Source of the DNA: Klenkia sp. PcliD-1-E
Lineage (GTDB): Bacteria > Actinomycetota > Actinomycetes > Mycobacteriales > Geodermatophilaceae
DNA length: 35,443 nucleotides
Direction: 5' to 3'
Assembly: GCF_024124375.1 (NCBI RefSeq)
Contig: NZ_JAMXRZ010000034.1
Location: forward strand, 1 to 35,443
Shown here: positions 15,214-23,691 of the stretch, one piece after another
Layout: the number at the start of each line of letters is the position of its first letter
How positions within the stretch are numbered: the first letter of the stretch is position 1
Notes under the pieces: model-generated
What the model was told of the DNA's origin: nothing
The model's database searches: none
The model's input: the letters and a program-made list of their open reading frames with translations, nothing else
Made by a program: the position numbers and the translations under genes

Positions 15214-16857
15214 TCAGAGGTCGAGCAGGCGCAGCTGGACCATCGCGGCGAACCGCACGTCGGGGTCGCCGAGGTCCATGCCGCCGACCTCGGCGACCCG
15301 GCGGAGGCGGTAGCGGAACGTGTTGGGGTGCACGTACAGCGCGGCCGCGGCGGCCGGCACGTCGCCGAAGGCGTCCAGCCACGCCCGCAGCGTGGGCACC
15401 AGCTGCGCCCCGTGGGCCGCGTCGTACTCCCCCAGCCTGGCCACCGGCCCGGCGGGACGGTCGCCGCGGGCCTCGGCCAGGTCGTGCAGCTCGAGCAGCA
15501 GCCCCTCGACGTGCACGTCGTCGGCGCGGGCCACCCGCACGGCACCGGCGCCCCCTCCCCCCGCCCCGTTGCGCACCCGCAGCACCCGCAGCGCGCGGTC
15601 GGCGGCCACCCGTGCGGCGGCCAGGCCGGCGACGTCGCGGCCGGCCGGGCCGATCCCGACGACGGCCGGCAGGCGCGGGCCGATCCGGTCCAGGAAGTCG
15701 GTGGCGATCCGCACGGCCCGCACGTCGGCGTCCTCGCCCGTCACCGGCACCAGCCCGTACGCCACGTGACCGACCAGGGCGGTCGCCGAGCGCGGGTGCA
15801 CGGCCGACAGGTGCACCCCGAACGCGTCGGCCAGCCGCTGCCGGTCGTTGGCCGACCCGGCGTCGCTGGCGGCGTCCTGGGCGTCGGCCGGGTCGAGCGC
15901 GGCCAGCGCCAGCACCACCACCGAGCGGTCGGCCAGGCCCAGCCGCTGCAGGGCCTCCCGGGCCCCGCTGCCCCCCTCCAGCGCCGTCGACACGAGGTCG
16001 GCCTGCAACCGGCGCTGCACGTCGGCACCCGCGCGGACCCGCAGCATGTGCAACGCCACCAGCGTCGCGGCCTCGCCCAGGGCCCGCGCCCGGTCGGGGC
16101 TCAGGCCGTCGCGCAGCACCGCCCAGATCGAGCCGAGCACCTCCTCGCCCGCCCGCACCGCGATCGCCGCCCGGGGCAGCGCACCCGCACCGTCCAGGGG
16201 TGTCACCGGGTCGACCAGCACCGGACCGGTCGAGCGGTACAGCTCGCGGAACACCCCGCGCTCGGTGAGCACCCGCGAGTAGACCTCGGGCACCTGCAGC
16301 CCCAGCACGGTCTCGATGCGTCCCCGGTCGGCCTCGTCCTGGCGGCCGGAGAACGCGAGCACGCGGTTGCTGCGGTCCTCGATGGTGATGGGTGCGTCGA
16401 CCAGCGCGGCGACGGCGTTGGCGAGGGCGAACAGGTCACCCGAGGGCAGGCCGCCCAGCGACTCGGCGGTGTCGGCGCCGACGTCGCCCTCGGCCAGCAG
16501 CACCCGCAGCATCGCCGCCAGCTGGGCCCAGGTGGCCCCCCGGGTCAGCCCCAGCAGCGCCACCCCCGACTCCCGGGCCGCCGCCAGGACCGCCGGGGTC
16601 ACGGTCACCGGGGCGCGCAGCACCAGACCGGCGGCCCCGCGCCGGCCGAGCTGGGTGAGCAGGGTGATCGTGGCGGCGGCACCCCCGACGCCGACCCCGA
16701 GCACCAGCGCGGCCGGGGGCAGGTCGGGTTCGTCGATGGGGTCGTGGATGGCCACCCCGCCCAGGCGGGGGACGGCGTCGGGGTCGCCGTGCAGCAGGTC
16801 CAGCAGCGTCGTCCCCAGGTCGTCGAGCACCCGGCGCAGGCCGGCCGGGGCTCCCAT
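15214..16857 (-). CDS. PucR family transcriptional regulator
   Basis: A 547-residue regulator with the PucR layout: an N-terminal PucR ligand domain (about 1-130: LLDLLHGD...GLVLRAPVTVTPAVLAAARESGVALLGLTRGATWAQL), a central GAF/GGDEF-like region with IEDRSNRVLAFSG and AIAVRAGEEVLGSIWAV, and a C-terminal helix-turn-helix ending in AAAALYVHPNTFRYRLRRVAEVGGMDLGDPDVRFAAMVQLRLLDL. Relatives control purine, proline, gamma-aminobutyrate and other nitrogen-compound catabolism, usually as effector-dependent activators. It follows the racemase gene by 13 bases and ends the peptide/D-amino-acid gene run, which makes it the obvious regulator of that cluster. ATG 16857 is directly preceded by an in-frame GTG (16860). 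Confidence 0.92.
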   Translation of the reverse strand: MGAPAGLRRVLDDLGTTLLDLLHGDPDAVPRLGGVAIHDPIDEPDLPPAALVLGVGVGGAAATITLLTQLGRRGAAGLVLRAPVTVTPAVLAAARESGVALLGLTRGATWAQLAAMLRVLLAEGDVGADTAESLGGLPSGDLFALANAVAALVDAPITIEDRSNRVLAFSGRQDEADRGRIETVLGLQVPEVYSRVLTERGVFRELYRSTGPVLVDPVTPLDGAGALPRAAIAVRAGEEVLGSIWAVLRDGLSPDRARALGEAATLVALHMLRVRAGADVQRRLQADLVSTALEGGSGAREALQRLGLADRSVVVLALAALDPADAQDAASDAGSANDRQRLADAFGVHLSAVHPRSATALVGHVAYGLVPVTGEDADVRAVRIATDFLDRIGPRLPAVVGIGPAGRDVAGLAAARVAADRALRVLRVRNGAGGGGAGAVRVARADDVHVEGLLLELHDLAEARGDRPAGPVARLGEYDAAHGAQLVPTLRAWLDAFGDVPAAAAALYVHPNTFRYRLRRVAEVGGMDLGDPDVRFAAMVQLRLLDL

Positions 16858-16867
16858 CACCGGGTCG

Positions 16868-16873
16868 ACGTTA
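16868..16873 (-). promoter_or_regulatory. Candidate -10 box of the PucR gene
   Basis: On the minus strand TAACGT (16873 to 16868) fits TAnnnT and overlaps the TAA stop of the racemase gene. The predicted transcript would begin near 16861, essentially at the GTG/ATG start. GACGAAC, a half-site of the operators at 26726-26777, lies just upstream (16892 to 16886). The regulator may thus have its own promoter within the operon. Confidence 0.4.
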
Positions 16874-18010
16874 CTGACCCGTCCGGTTCGTCAGCGGCAA
16901 CCACTCGCGCCAGGTGGTCACCTCCTCGAGCACCTCGGGCACCGGGGTGACGCCCGTGCCCGGCCCCGTGGGCACGTCGAGGTGCCCGTCGGCCAGCACG
17001 AAGGGCTCGGTGAGGTCGGTGCGGTAGTAGCGGTCCGACGCCGAGGTGTCCCCGGGCAGGGTGAAGCCGGGCAGGGCGGCCAGCGCCACGTTGGCGGCCC
17101 GGCCGAGCCCGGTCTCCAGCATCCCGCCGCACCACACCGGGACCCCGTGGGCCGCGCACACGTCGTGGATCCGCCGGGCCTCCAGGTACCCCCCGACGCG
17201 GCCCGGCTTGACGTTGACGATCGAGCACGCGCCCAGGGTGATCGCCTCGGCCGCGGCGCGCGCCGAGGTGATCGACTCGTCCAGGCAGACCGGGGTGGTG
17301 ATCTGCCGGGCCAGGGCCGCGTGGCCCAGCACGTCGTCCTCGGGCAGCGGCTGCTCGACCAGCAGCAGGTCGAAGGGGTCCAGCCGGGCGAGGTGGCGGG
17401 CGTCGGCGAGGGTGTAGGCGGTGTTGGCGTCGACCTGCAGCAGCACGTCGTCGCCGAAGCGCTCGCGCACCGCCCGCACCGGCTCGACGTCCCAGCCGGG
17501 CTCGATCTTGAGCTTGATCCGCACGTAGCCCTGGTCCAGGTACTGGCCCACGGCGTCCAGCAGCTCGGGCACCGAGTCCATGATCCCGACCGACACCCCG
17601 CAGGGCACCCGGTCGTGCACCGCACCCAGGTGCCGGGACAGCGGGGTACCGCCGGCCCGCAGCTCGGCGTCGAGCACCGCCAGCTCCAGGGCGGCCTTGG
17701 CCATCCGGTGCCCGTGCACCGGGGCCAGCACCTGCGCGACCGACGCGGCGTCGACCCGGCCGGCGGCGGCCAGCCGGGGCACCAGGAAGCGGCGCAGCAC
17801 GTCGACCGCACCGTCCACGTACTCCTCGGAGTAGAGGGGGTCCGACATCGTCACGCACTCCCCCCACCCCTCGGCGGCACCGGTGACCACCCGCACCAGC
17901 AGCACGTCGCGGTGGGTCTGGGTGCCGAACGAGGTGCGGAACGGCGCGACGAGGGGCAGCCCCACCCGCCGCAGCTCGATCCCCTCGACCGGTGCGTCGA
18001 TCAGCTCCAC
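16871..18010 (-). CDS. N-acylamino-acid racemase / o-succinylbenzoate synthase family (NSAR)
   Basis: A 379-residue enolase-superfamily enzyme. The catalytic set is K166-x-K168 (RIKLKIEPGWD), metal ligands D194 (VDANTAY), E219 (VEQPLPEDD) and D244 (CLDESI), and K268 (NVKPGRVGG). Each lies exactly 5 residues after its counterpart in the Amycolatopsis N-acylamino-acid racemase (K163, D189, E214, D239, K263), as I recall those positions. The C-terminal WCGGMLETGLGRAANVALAALPGF is typical of the group. In a menaquinone cluster such a gene would be menC; here its neighbours are an M20 peptidase and a GNAT protein, so N-succinylamino-acid racemase is more likely. GTG 18010 has a GGGGAGAGA site, and its first 10 bases overlap the GNAT gene. 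Confidence 0.9.
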   Translation of the reverse strand: MELIDAPVEGIELRRVGLPLVAPFRTSFGTQTHRDVLLVRVVTGAAEGWGECVTMSDPLYSEEYVDGAVDVLRRFLVPRLAAAGRVDAASVAQVLAPVHGHRMAKAALELAVLDAELRAGGTPLSRHLGAVHDRVPCGVSVGIMDSVPELLDAVGQYLDQGYVRIKLKIEPGWDVEPVRAVRERFGDDVLLQVDANTAYTLADARHLARLDPFDLLLVEQPLPEDDVLGHAALARQITTPVCLDESITSARAAAEAITLGACSIVNVKPGRVGGYLEARRIHDVCAAHGVPVWCGGMLETGLGRAANVALAALPGFTLPGDTSASDRYYRTDLTEPFVLADGHLDVPTGPGTGVTPVPEVLEEVTTWREWLPLTNRTGQ

Positions 18011-18870
18011 GGTGCTCTCTCCCCTGTCCTGGGCCGGTGCAGCACGTACCGCCCGGCGCGGTCGAACCCGGTGATCCGTCCGCCGTCGGCCAGCACCGGG
18101 TGCAGCACGGACCGCACGGCGGTGCGCCACTGCCCGGCCAGCGCCGGGTCGGTGCGCCGCAGCGACTCGATGTCGCGCGGCACGGCCACCAGCAGCACCG
18201 GGGCGTCGGTGCTCCCGGGCACCGGCGCACCGGCGGGCGAGCACCCCAGTGCGACCACCGCCCCGGGCGGCGCGGTCGGTCCGGGGGCCTGCCCCCGGCA
18301 GGCGGCGACCACCTGCGGGGCGCTCAGCTCCCAGCGCACGAGCAGGCGGTCGGTCTCGTCGGCGCCGTTGATCGCGTCGCGCATGCCGCCGTAGTGGTCG
18401 GGCAGGTAGGCCACGGCGTCGGCGCCCAGCTTGCCGGTGTTGAACCAGGCGTTGCGGGCGACCAGCGGGTCGAAGGTCCAGGTGACCTCGCCGACGCCGC
18501 GGGCCAGCGACCAGGCCCGCTGGTGCAGCTTCAGCGCGAACCCGACGCTGCGCCCACGCACCGCGCCGGACACCCCGGCGATGTGGCTGTGCAGCGACCC
18601 GGCGGCCGGCTCGGCGAAGAAGCCCACGCAGGCCCCCACCAGGTCGGGGCCGTCGAAGGCACCGGCCACGTAGCTGCCCGCGGTGGCCAGTGCACGCAGC
18701 AGCTCGGTGCTCAGCGGCGGGCTGTCCGCCCGCTGCCAGATGGCCCCCAGCAGCGCGGTCACCGCGGTCAGGTCGGGCACCGAGGTCACGGACCGGACGT
18801 GCACACCGGCCGCCCGCCCGGCCTGCTCCGCGGTCAGCAGCGCGTCGTCGACCGCCGTCGGCACCGTCAT
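18001..18870 (-). CDS. GNAT-fold acyltransferase (COG3375-like), probable D-amino acid N-succinyltransferase
   Basis: A 289-residue protein with a GNAT-like N-terminal domain: VRSVTSVPDLTAVTALLGAIWQRADSPPLSTELLRALATAGSYVAGAFDGPDLVGACVGFF, then GVSGAVRGRSVGFALKLHQRAWSLARGVGEVTWTFDPLVARNAWFNTGKLGA. The TWTFDPL...NAWFN stretch is characteristic of the COG3375 group that occurs beside N-succinylamino-acid racemases. In Geobacillus kaustophilus the neighbouring GNAT protein succinylates D-amino acids, and gene order here makes the same role likely. Assignment of the acyl donor and D-specificity is inference. The start overlaps the M20 stop by 4 bases and its end overlaps the racemase start by 10. 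Confidence 0.82.
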   Translation of the reverse strand: MTVPTAVDDALLTAEQAGRAAGVHVRSVTSVPDLTAVTALLGAIWQRADSPPLSTELLRALATAGSYVAGAFDGPDLVGACVGFFAEPAAGSLHSHIAGVSGAVRGRSVGFALKLHQRAWSLARGVGEVTWTFDPLVARNAWFNTGKLGADAVAYLPDHYGGMRDAINGADETDRLLVRWELSAPQVVAACRGQAPGPTAPPGAVVALGCSPAGAPVPGSTDAPVLLVAVPRDIESLRRTDPALAGQWRTAVRSVLHPVLADGGRITGFDRAGRYVLHRPRTGERAPWS

Positions 18871-19967
18871 CGGGGGTCCCCCTCCTCGGCGAGCAGGTCG
18901 ACCAGCAGCGCGGTCAGCAGCGCCCGGCGCGGGGCGAGCTCGGCCACCAGCACGTGCTCGTCGTCGGCGTGCGCGCCGCCGCCGACCGCGCCGAGGCCGT
19001 CGAGCGTGGGGACGCCGACCCCGGCGGTGAAGTTCCCGTCGGAGGCCCCGCCGACCGCCGCGCCCCGCAGCTCGGGCAGGCCCAGCCGGCGGGCGACCTC
19101 GGCGGCGCGGTCGAAGAGGTGGGTCGCGGTCTCCATCGGCGGCCGGTTCGGCCCGCCGGTGACCTCGACCCGGGCCCCGGGCAGCACCGGGCGCAGGGCG
19201 CGCACGGCGGCGTCGACCCGGTCCTGCTCGGCGGCGTCGGGCACCCGCACGTCGACGGCGACCCAGGCCTGCGCCGGCACGGTGTTGCTGACGGTGCCGG
19301 CCGACGACGCGGTCGGGGTGACCGTCGTCCCGCGCCCGGGGTCCCCGAGCGCCGCCAGCGCGAGCACCTGGTGGGCCAGCTCGACCCCGGCGTTGACCCC
19401 GTCGCCGGGGGCGAGGCCGGCGTGCGCGGCCCGGCCGGTGACCGTGACCCGGTACAGCGAGACGCCTTTGCGGGTGGTCTTGAGCGCGCCGCCGTCCGCG
19501 GCCGCCTCGAGCACGAGCGCGGCCCGGCAGCCCCGCGCCTCGTCCTCGATCAGCGCGCGGGAGGACGGCGACCCCAGCTCCTCGTCGCCGGTGACCAGCA
19601 CGGTCACCCCCGACGGGTCCTCCAGCGCGGCGACGGCCGCGAACGCGACCACCAGGCCGGCCTTCATGTCCACGCTGCCGGGGCCGCGCAGCACGCCGTC
19701 GACGACCGTGGACGGGTGCGTGGCCAGCGACCCGACCGGCCAGACGGTGTCGTGGTGGCCCAGCACCAGCACCCGCGGCGGCCCCCCGCCCAGCCGCCAG
19801 CGCAGGTGGGTGCGCCCCTCGAGGACGATCCGCTCCGGCTCGGCGCCCAGCCACCGCGACCCGACCCGGGCGACCACGTCGGCGCTGCGGGCGACGGCGG
19901 CCAGGTCGTCCGACGGCGACTCGCAGGAGACCAGCTCGTGGACGTCGGCCAGCAACGGGTCGGTCAC
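18867..19967 (-). CDS. M20 family metallopeptidase (carboxypeptidase G2-like), probable N-acyl-L-amino acid hydrolase
   Basis: A 366-residue di-zinc hydrolase. Metal and catalytic residues are in place: H71 and D73 (GHHDTVWP), D100 (GSVDMKAG), E129/E130 (GDEELGS), E154 (LVLEAA) and a C-terminal His near 337 (GGGAHADDEHV). The lid/dimerisation domain with GRAAHAG around 178-183 is present. The closest type is carboxypeptidase G2/glutamate carboxypeptidase-like M20. Next to the GNAT and racemase genes, the best prediction is hydrolysis of N-succinyl-L-amino acids to release the free L-amino acid; plain dipeptidase activity remains possible. No signal peptide is seen, so it is cytoplasmic. GTG 19967 overlaps the upstream ATPase stop by 4 bases. 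Confidence 0.87.
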   Translation of the reverse strand: MTDPLLADVHELVSCESPSDDLAAVARSADVVARVGSRWLGAEPERIVLEGRTHLRWRLGGGPPRVLVLGHHDTVWPVGSLATHPSTVVDGVLRGPGSVDMKAGLVVAFAAVAALEDPSGVTVLVTGDEELGSPSSRALIEDEARGCRAALVLEAAADGGALKTTRKGVSLYRVTVTGRAAHAGLAPGDGVNAGVELAHQVLALAALGDPGRGTTVTPTASSAGTVSNTVPAQAWVAVDVRVPDAAEQDRVDAAVRALRPVLPGARVEVTGGPNRPPMETATHLFDRAAEVARRLGLPELRGAAVGGASDGNFTAGVGVPTLDGLGAVGGGAHADDEHVLVAELAPRRALLTALLVDLLAEEGDPR

Positions 19968-20707
19968 CGCACACCTGCCGGGACCGCGGCCAGCAGCTCG
20001 CGGGTGTACTCGTGGGCCGGGTCGCCGAGCACCTGCTCGGCCGGGCCCTGCTCGACGACGCGGCCGGCCCGCATCACCGCGATGGTGCCGGCCACGTAGC
20101 GCACGACCGCCAGGTTGTGCGAGATGAACAGCATCGAGGTGCCCAGCTCGCGCTGCAGCCGGCGGACCAGGTTCAGCACGGTGCCCTGGATGGACACGTC
20201 CAGCGCCGAGGTGATCTCGTCGGCCACCACCACCTCGGGCCGGGCGGCCAGCGCCCGGGCCACCGCGACCCGCTGGCGCTGCCCGCCGGAGAGCTGCCCG
20301 GGGTAGGACCGCGCGCGGGTCGGGTCGAGGTCGACCAGCTCGAGCAGCCGCAGGACCTCCGCGCGGCGCTGCGCCCGCGGGGTGCCGCGGGGCACGGCCT
20401 CGGCGATGCTGTCGCCGATCGTCATCCGCGGGTCCAGCGAGGAGTACGGGTCCTGGAAGACCATCTGCACCGGGCGGCGACCGGGGCGGGTGGGCACCGG
20501 CTGCCCGTCCAGCAGCACCGCTCCACCCGTCACCGGGGCCAGCCCGACCGCGGCCTTGGCCAGCGTCGACTTCCCCGAGCCGGACTCACCGACCAGGCCG
20601 ACCACCGCGCCGTCGGGCACGACCAGGCTCACGCCGTCGACGGCGGTGTGCCCGGTGCGGGCGTTGCCGTAGCGCACCGTCACGTCGTCGAACACCAGCT
20701 CGCTCAC
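19964..20707 (-). CDS. Peptide ABC transporter ATP-binding protein (DppF/OppF type)
   Basis: A 247-residue ABC ATPase. Walker A is GESGSGKS at 40-47, the Q-loop is VFQDPYSSLDPRM, the signature is YPGQLSGGQRQRVAVARAL, Walker B is VVVADEITSALD, and the switch His is in FISHNLAVV. This is the DppF/OppF subtype of dipeptide/oligopeptide/nickel importers. It lacks the C-terminal oligopeptide-type extension that its partner at 20704-22680 carries. GTG 20707 overlaps the partner's stop by 4 bases (GTGA), and its own stop overlaps the M20 start in the same way. It powers uptake together with the fused ATPase domain. Confidence 0.93.
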   Translation of the reverse strand: MSELVFDDVTVRYGNARTGHTAVDGVSLVVPDGAVVGLVGESGSGKSTLAKAAVGLAPVTGGAVLLDGQPVPTRPGRRPVQMVFQDPYSSLDPRMTIGDSIAEAVPRGTPRAQRRAEVLRLLELVDLDPTRARSYPGQLSGGQRQRVAVARALAARPEVVVADEITSALDVSIQGTVLNLVRRLQRELGTSMLFISHNLAVVRYVAGTIAVMRAGRVVEQGPAEQVLGDPAHEYTRELLAAVPAGVR

Positions 20708-22680
20708 GCGACCTCCTCCCGTCCGGCGCCGGCGGCCGCCAGCTGCTCGTCGAGGGCCCCGTCCGCCACCTCGTCGGCGTGCCAGCACGCCACCCGCCGT
20801 CCGTCCGCGTCGGCGACGAGCGGCGGGTCCTCGGCCCGGCAGCGGTCCGAGGCCAGCGGGCAGCGGTCGGCGTAGGCGCACCCCGGCGGCTGCGCCGCCG
20901 GGTCGACCGGCCGGCCGGGGATGACCGGCAGCGGCGCGTCGAGGTCGACCGACATGTCCGGCACCGTCGCCACCAGCGCGCGGGTGTAGGGGTGCCGGCC
21001 GGCGGCCAGCTGCCCGGCGGGCAGGTCCTCCACGACGCGCCCGGCGTACATCACCAGGACCCGGTCGCACACCTCGCGCACGACCGCGACGTCGTGGCTG
21101 ATCAGCAGCAGGGCGACGTCCTCGGAGCGGCGGATCGCGGCGAGCAGGTCGAGCACCGAGCGCTGCACGGTGACGTCGAGGGCCGTGGTGGGCTCGTCGG
21201 CGACGATCAGCGCGGGCTCGCCCATGAGCCCCATGCCGATCATCGCCCGCTGCCGCATGCCGCCGGAGAACTCGTGCGGGTACTGCCGGGCCCGGCGCTC
21301 GGGCTCGGGTACCCGCACGCTGCGCAGCCGGTCCACGGCCCGGGCCAGCCCGGCGGCGCGGGAGAGCCCCTGGTGCCGGCGGACGCCCTCGGCCAGCTGG
21401 TACCCGATCCGCCGGGTGGGGTTCAGCGACGTCATCGGGTCCTGGAAGACCATCGCGAACCCGGTGCCCAGCAGCGCACGGTGCGTGCGCTCGCCGCCGC
21501 TGCGCAGGTCGGTGCCCTGGAAGTCCAGCCGGGCGGCGGTCACCTCGCCGGGCGCCTCGACCAGGCGAGCGAGGGCCAGCGCGGTCAGCGACTTGCCCGA
21601 CCCCGACTCGCCCACCACGCCCACGGCCTCGCCGCGGCCGACCGAGAAGGTCACCCCGCGCACCGGCCGGACCGCGCCGCGCGCACCGGGGAAGGACACC
21701 GAGAGGTCCTCCACGTCCAGCACGGGCTGCCCGTCCACCGGACCCCGCTCGGTCGGGGGCTGCTCGCCCGTCCCGGGAGCCCGGCGGCGGCGCACGGCCC
21801 CGGTGGCCGAGGTGAGCCCGATGCCCTTGGCCACGGCCTCGCCGAACAGGTTGAACGCCAGGCCCGCCACGACGATGGCCAGGCCGGGGGCCAGCGCCGC
21901 CTCGGGGTGCCGGTAGATGCCCGACAGGCCGTCCTGCAGCAGCCGCCCCCAGTCGTAGTCCGGCGCCTGCACGCCCAGCCCGAGGAACGACAGGCCGGCG
22001 AAGGCCAGCAGGGCACCGCCGGCGCCGATGGTGGCGTTGACGACCAGCGGCTCGGCGATGTTGGGCAGCACGTGGCGCAGCAGCACGCGGACGCGGCCGA
22101 CGCCGGCGACCCGGGCGGCGAGCACGTAGTCCCGCGACGCCACGCCGGCGGCCAGCGTCGAGGTCAGCCGGGCGAACACCGGGGCGCCGGCCACGCCGAT
22201 GGCGAGCACCGCGCCGGTGGCACCGACGCCGAACACGATGGCGAAGAACAGCGCCAGGAGCAGGCCGGGGAAGGCCACGGCGATGTCGATGCCCGCGGTG
22301 ACGAGCCGGCCGGCGCGGCGGCCCAGCAGCAGCGGGGCCGCACCCAGCAGCATGCCCAGCGCGACGGTGAGCAGCGTGGCGGTCAGCGCCAGCCGCACCG
22401 ACAGGCCGGTGGCCACCATCGTGCGGGCGAACAGGTCGCGGCCCAGGTTGTCGGTGCCCACCAGGTGCGCGGCCGAGGAGCCCTGCAGGATCGCGTCGGT
22501 GTCGACGGCCTCGGCCTGCGCCCCCCACACGAACGGCGCGACGACCGCGAGCAGCAGCACCGCGGCCAGCAGCACCCCGGCGCCGATCCCGACCGGGGTC
22601 CGCAGCACGGAACCCCACCGGCCCCGGGCGGCCGGTCCGTCGGCGACGGGGACGAGCACCCCGGGGGTCATGGTGGTCAT
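20704..22680 (-). CDS. Peptide ABC transporter permease-ATPase fusion (DppC-DppD)
   Basis: A 658-residue natural fusion. Residues about 1-305 are a DppC-type permease: a first membrane segment (GVLLAAVLLLAVVAPFVWG), the GTDNLGRDLFARTM motif, five more segments, and the EAA-type loop (AARVAGVGRVRVLLRHVLPNI). A short linker (RRRRAPGTGEQPPTERGPVDGQP) leads to a DppD ATPase at about 330-600 with Walker A GESGSGKS (Lys 363), FQDPMTSLNPTRRIG, signature EFSGGMRQRAMIG, Walker B LIVADEPTTALDV, and the Cys-containing C-terminal oligopeptide motif PPGCAYADRCPLASDRCRAEDPPL. Such fusions are known in actinobacteria. ATG 22680 overlaps the DppB stop by one base. Confidence 0.93.
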   Translation of the reverse strand: MTTMTPGVLVPVADGPAARGRWGSVLRTPVGIGAGVLLAAVLLLAVVAPFVWGAQAEAVDTDAILQGSSAAHLVGTDNLGRDLFARTMVATGLSVRLALTATLLTVALGMLLGAAPLLLGRRAGRLVTAGIDIAVAFPGLLLALFFAIVFGVGATGAVLAIGVAGAPVFARLTSTLAAGVASRDYVLAARVAGVGRVRVLLRHVLPNIAEPLVVNATIGAGGALLAFAGLSFLGLGVQAPDYDWGRLLQDGLSGIYRHPEAALAPGLAIVVAGLAFNLFGEAVAKGIGLTSATGAVRRRRAPGTGEQPPTERGPVDGQPVLDVEDLSVSFPGARGAVRPVRGVTFSVGRGEAVGVVGESGSGKSLTALALARLVEAPGEVTAARLDFQGTDLRSGGERTHRALLGTGFAMVFQDPMTSLNPTRRIGYQLAEGVRRHQGLSRAAGLARAVDRLRSVRVPEPERRARQYPHEFSGGMRQRAMIGMGLMGEPALIVADEPTTALDVTVQRSVLDLLAAIRRSEDVALLLISHDVAVVREVCDRVLVMYAGRVVEDLPAGQLAAGRHPYTRALVATVPDMSVDLDAPLPVIPGRPVDPAAQPPGCAYADRCPLASDRCRAEDPPLVADADGRRVACWHADEVADGALDEQLAAAGAGREEVA

Positions 22681-23687
22681 CAGCTCTCCCGGATGACGGA
22701 GCGCGGGTCCAGCAGGGACAGGACGACGTCGACGACCAGGTTCACCAGCAGCACGCCGGCGCCGTAGACCAGCACGACGCCCTGCACGACGGGGTAGTCC
22801 TTCTCCAGGATGGAGGAGACGATGGTCGACCCCAGGCCCGGCCAGGAGAAGACGTTCTCCACCAGCACGGTGCCGGCCACCAGCGCCGACAGCAGCAGCC
22901 CGCCGAGGGTGATGGAGGCCGTCAGCGCGTGCGGCAGCGCGTGGCCGAGGTACACCTGCCAGGCCGGCAACCGCTTGGCCCGCGCCGTCCGCACGTGGTC
23001 GGTGCGCAGTGCGGTGAGCATCTCGACCCGCACGATGCGGGCCAGGGCGGCCGCCGGGCCGAGGGCCAGCGCCAGGACCGGGAGCACGTAGGAGGACGGG
23101 CCGGTGCGCCCGGCCACCGGCAGCCAGCCCAGGGTGACGCTGAAGACGTAGACGAAGCCGACGCCGAGCACGAAGTCGGGCACCGCGCCGAGCACCGTGC
23201 TGGCCGAGGAGAAGGCCAGCTCGCCGCCGCGCCGCCGCCCACCCCGGGTGAGCACGCCCATCGCCGCCCCGACCGGCACGGCGAGCGCGACCACGACAAG
23301 GAAGGCCAGCAGCGCGAGCTCCAGCGTGGCCGGCAGGCGCTGCCCGATGATCCGTGAGACCGGCAGCGACGACCCCAGCGACGAACCGAGGTCGCCGGTC
23401 AGCACACCCCGCAGGTAGTCCAGGTACTGCTCCCACAGCGGCCGGTCCAGCCCGAGGGAGGCCCGGCGGGCGGCGACCAGGGCGGCCGGTGCGGTCGGCC
23501 CCAGGGCCGCCCGCACCGGGTCGCCCGGGATCAGGTGCAGGATCAGGAACGACGCCGTCACCAGGACCCACAGCGACACCAGCAGCCGGCCGGCGCGGCG
23601 CGCCGCGAAGGCCAGCCACGGGTTGTCGGCCGGCCGCCGGGGCCGGGTCCCGGTGGTCTCGGCGGTCCCGGTCGTGGCGGCGGTCAC
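22680..23687 (-). CDS. Peptide ABC transporter permease (DppB type)
   Basis: A 335-residue inner-membrane permease with the typical N-terminal segment (RRAGRLLVSLWVLVTASFLILHLIPGDPVRAALG), a large first extracytoplasmic loop, and five further segments including the conserved cytoplasmic loop VRTARAKRLPAWQVYLGHALPHA and LSALVAGTVLVENVFSWPGLG. It pairs with the DppC half of the fusion protein to form the channel. GTG 23687 lies 4 bases after the substrate-binding-protein stop. The N-terminal 20 residues are Thr/Ala-rich and probably cytoplasmic. Confidence 0.93.
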   Translation of the reverse strand: MTAATTGTAETTGTRPRRPADNPWLAFAARRAGRLLVSLWVLVTASFLILHLIPGDPVRAALGPTAPAALVAARRASLGLDRPLWEQYLDYLRGVLTGDLGSSLGSSLPVSRIIGQRLPATLELALLAFLVVVALAVPVGAAMGVLTRGGRRRGGELAFSSASTVLGAVPDFVLGVGFVYVFSVTLGWLPVAGRTGPSSYVLPVLALALGPAAALARIVRVEMLTALRTDHVRTARAKRLPAWQVYLGHALPHALTASITLGGLLLSALVAGTVLVENVFSWPGLGSTIVSSILEKDYPVVQGVVLVYGAGVLLVNLVVDVVLSLLDPRSVIRES

Positions 23688-23691
23688 CGGC

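Noticed and set aside
16871-18244. Longer racemase starting at 18244
   Set aside because: The additional 78 residues lie inside the GNAT gene in another frame and are not enolase-family sequence. GTG 18010 has a strong ribosome-binding site.
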